From JAKVAV01 sp964635965 (GTDB taxonomy: Bacteria > Bacteroidota > Bacteroidia > Flavobacteriales_D > Cryomorphaceae): 33,699 nt of DNA. The first letter of the stretch is position 1; each line of letters starts with the position of its first letter. The notes under the pieces were generated by a model. That model had not been told where the DNA came from, did no database searches, and saw only the letters and a list, made by a program, of their open reading frames with translations. A program made the position numbers and the translations under genes. The stretch spans positions 1-33,699 of the forward strand of contig CAZWQX010000027.1 of the NCBI GenBank assembly GCA_964635965.1, written 5' to 3'. Below, piece after piece: positions 32,432-33,699 of this stretch.

Positions 32432-33682
32432 TCAAAAATCACCTTCCAAGAACTCCAGTTCCTTTTCATTAGTGAGATTCATTTGCATCACACCTTCTCT
32501 TAGGGTTATTTCACCTCGGGCACAAACCCGTTGGTTCATCAGCTCTTTTTCAGGGGCGTAGCTGAAGTTGGTCACGTTTCGTGACCAGATGGTTAGGGTG
32601 AAAATTGTATTCGGAAACTTTTTGTCCAGGTTAACAAATACATTATCCTTCGCCGAACGGAAGGTGCTTACCACGGTTCCGCATACGGTTACTTTTTTGC
32701 TTTTATCGGCAAATTCATAGGCCTGAAGAGTGTTATAGCGTCCTTTACCAAGTTTATCTGGAGATAACATTAAGGCATCTTCTCTCTGTTCTTCAGGAAG
32801 CCAAGGCCGATAGTCGGCAGATTTCTCTATCGCCATTTCCATATTGTCCTCCAATCCGTTAAAAAAATCGAGTCCGGTCAATTCTTCAATTTCATCGATG
32901 GATTTCGCGTAAGCTTCCAGTGGTAATTCGCATTTTTCATTAGGCATCAAAAACCCAATCGCTTGGGCATTCAATGGATCAATGGCTACTTTGAAATGAT
33001 ACTCAGGCAGGGTGAGTCCATTGATGCTTCTTTCCACTTTGGATAAATTTTCATTGAGCACTGGTCCGGTAACCACAAAAACGTCCACATTATTCTCAAT
33101 GGCATAACCCCTGATATAGGATTCAAGCTCTGCCCATGCCCCTCGGTTGAAATCGGGATGTTGAGGTGTCATATTAGAGTAAAAGTACGACTCCGACAAA
33201 GCGGTTTGATTCCAACGAAAATCAGCTGAAGGAGCGAGATGACCGCGATCATATCCGTAACCGTCGTATTCCCAGTCACCGTCTGTTTTCTTCGATTTTA
33301 GAAAGTAATCGGCCTCCTCGGCAGAACCGGTTGATACTAGTGGATCTTGCCTGAAGTCATTGCTTCGCGTTGTCCTTCCCTTAGCAACGTCTTTACTGAT
33401 AATGTGTGCTACCCAATACGCTTGTTCGTGCTCTTCGGCATAAGACAAAAACATTGCTTTGTGTTTTACCAATTCTCCCGTTTCCCTTGGTAAACCCATT
33501 TCGGTAAGTCGATTTCCGATAGATACCAACTTCAAAGAATCCAGTGTAACGTTTAGTTTCCTGATATCTTCCGTCATTTTCTCCTTTTGAGATTCGAGGT
33601 CGAAAATTTTTTCACTCACATCATCTTGTCCAGGGCAGATCAAGGTGATCCATGCCAGTAATAAAGCCAATCCAAAGCGCAT
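32432..33682 (-). CDS. Exported DNA/RNA non-specific endonuclease (DRGH type) with C-terminal OB-like domain
   Basis: A 416-residue exported nuclease. A signal peptide (about 1-18, ending ICPGQ) leads into a coiled coil (about 24-55, KIFDLESQKEKMTEDIRKLN). The NUC1 domain (about 70-285) has the catalytic DRGHLAPSADF (145-155, His148) and the metal-binding MTPQHPDFNRGAWAELE (171-187, Asn179). The C-terminal 90 residues (KVTVCGTVVSTFRSAKDNVF through LEFLEGDF) look like an OB-fold that could bind nucleic acid or a partner. This order (signal, coiled coil, NUC1, OB-like) is unusual for a plain scavenging nuclease. No immunity gene is evident. It should hydrolyse extracellular or periplasmic nucleic acid with Mg2+. 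Confidence 0.88.
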   Translation of the reverse strand: MRFGLALLLAWITLICPGQDDVSEKIFDLESQKEKMTEDIRKLNVTLDSLKLVSIGNRLTEMGLPRETGELVKHKAMFLSYAEEHEQAYWVAHIISKDVAKGRTTRSNDFRQDPLVSTGSAEEADYFLKSKKTDGDWEYDGYGYDRGHLAPSADFRWNQTALSESYFYSNMTPQHPDFNRGAWAELESYIRGYAIENNVDVFVVTGPVLNENLSKVERSINGLTLPEYHFKVAIDPLNAQAIGFLMPNEKCELPLEAYAKSIDEIEELTGLDFFNGLEDNMEMAIEKSADYRPWLPEEQREDALMLSPDKLGKGRYNTLQAYEFADKSKKVTVCGTVVSTFRSAKDNVFVNLDKKFPNTIFTLTIWSRNVTNFSYAPEKELMNQRVCARGEITLREGVMQMNLTNEKELEFLEGDF

Positions 33683-33699
33683 ACACCAAAGATAAGTCT

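Overview
The window looks like a chromosomal segment of a marine-type Bacteroidota, most likely Flavobacteriales. The evidence is four proteins with C-terminal type IX secretion (T9SS) sorting domains, a TonB-dependent receptor with a carboxypeptidase-regulatory-like N-terminus, a GWxTD-type protein, a tRNA promoter with TTTG and TAnnTTTG boxes, weak Shine-Dalgarno signals, and xerD next to aroQ. No rRNA, CRISPR array, phage gene or transposase was recognised. Identifications come from reading motifs by eye; no database search was run.

Layout. 1-3771: the end of a small membrane protein, a thiol/halide-type methyltransferase and an RlmD-like RNA methyltransferase in one minus-strand pair, then ornithine aminotransferase (rocD) divergently. 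3838-15183: an envelope and secretion block with a 1392-residue FG-GAP T9SS protein, a TonB-dependent receptor, a small carboxypeptidase-regulatory-like protein, a small T9SS protein and a T9SS subtilisin-like protease. 15303-21813: a tight five-gene plus-strand operon of an FAD oxidoreductase, a NosR/NapH-like membrane polyferredoxin, a DPM1-like glycosyltransferase, a cellulose-synthase-like glycosyltransferase and a GT-C mannosyltransferase-like protein. This joining of electron transfer to polyprenyl-sugar chemistry is the best candidate for an undescribed pathway.

21795-25692: xerD, aroQ, a second GT2 and a GWxTD-like protein. 25811-26224: tRNA-Ser(UGA) with a clear promoter, followed directly by a dense array of nested hairpins and two copies of a structured repeat. 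The copies keep conserved flanks but have different inner stems that still pair. 26445-29283: AT-rich accessory genes (two small membrane proteins, a six-cysteine lipoprotein and a carboxypeptidase-regulatory-like protein) with a possible gene remnant. 29284-33699: a heptad repeat array, a T9SS thioredoxin-like protein, two divergent VOC proteins separated by a terminator-like hairpin, three small unknown genes, a possible 48-codon gene and an exported DRGH-type nuclease.

How the parts fit. The T9SS cargo and receptor genes form the cell-surface layer. The redox/glycosyltransferase operon probably builds or modifies a lipid-linked glycan at the inner membrane. The region after tRNA-Ser is the most plastic part of the window. 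Two seven-base tandem arrays lie in convergent gaps, each beside the stop codon of a T9SS gene.
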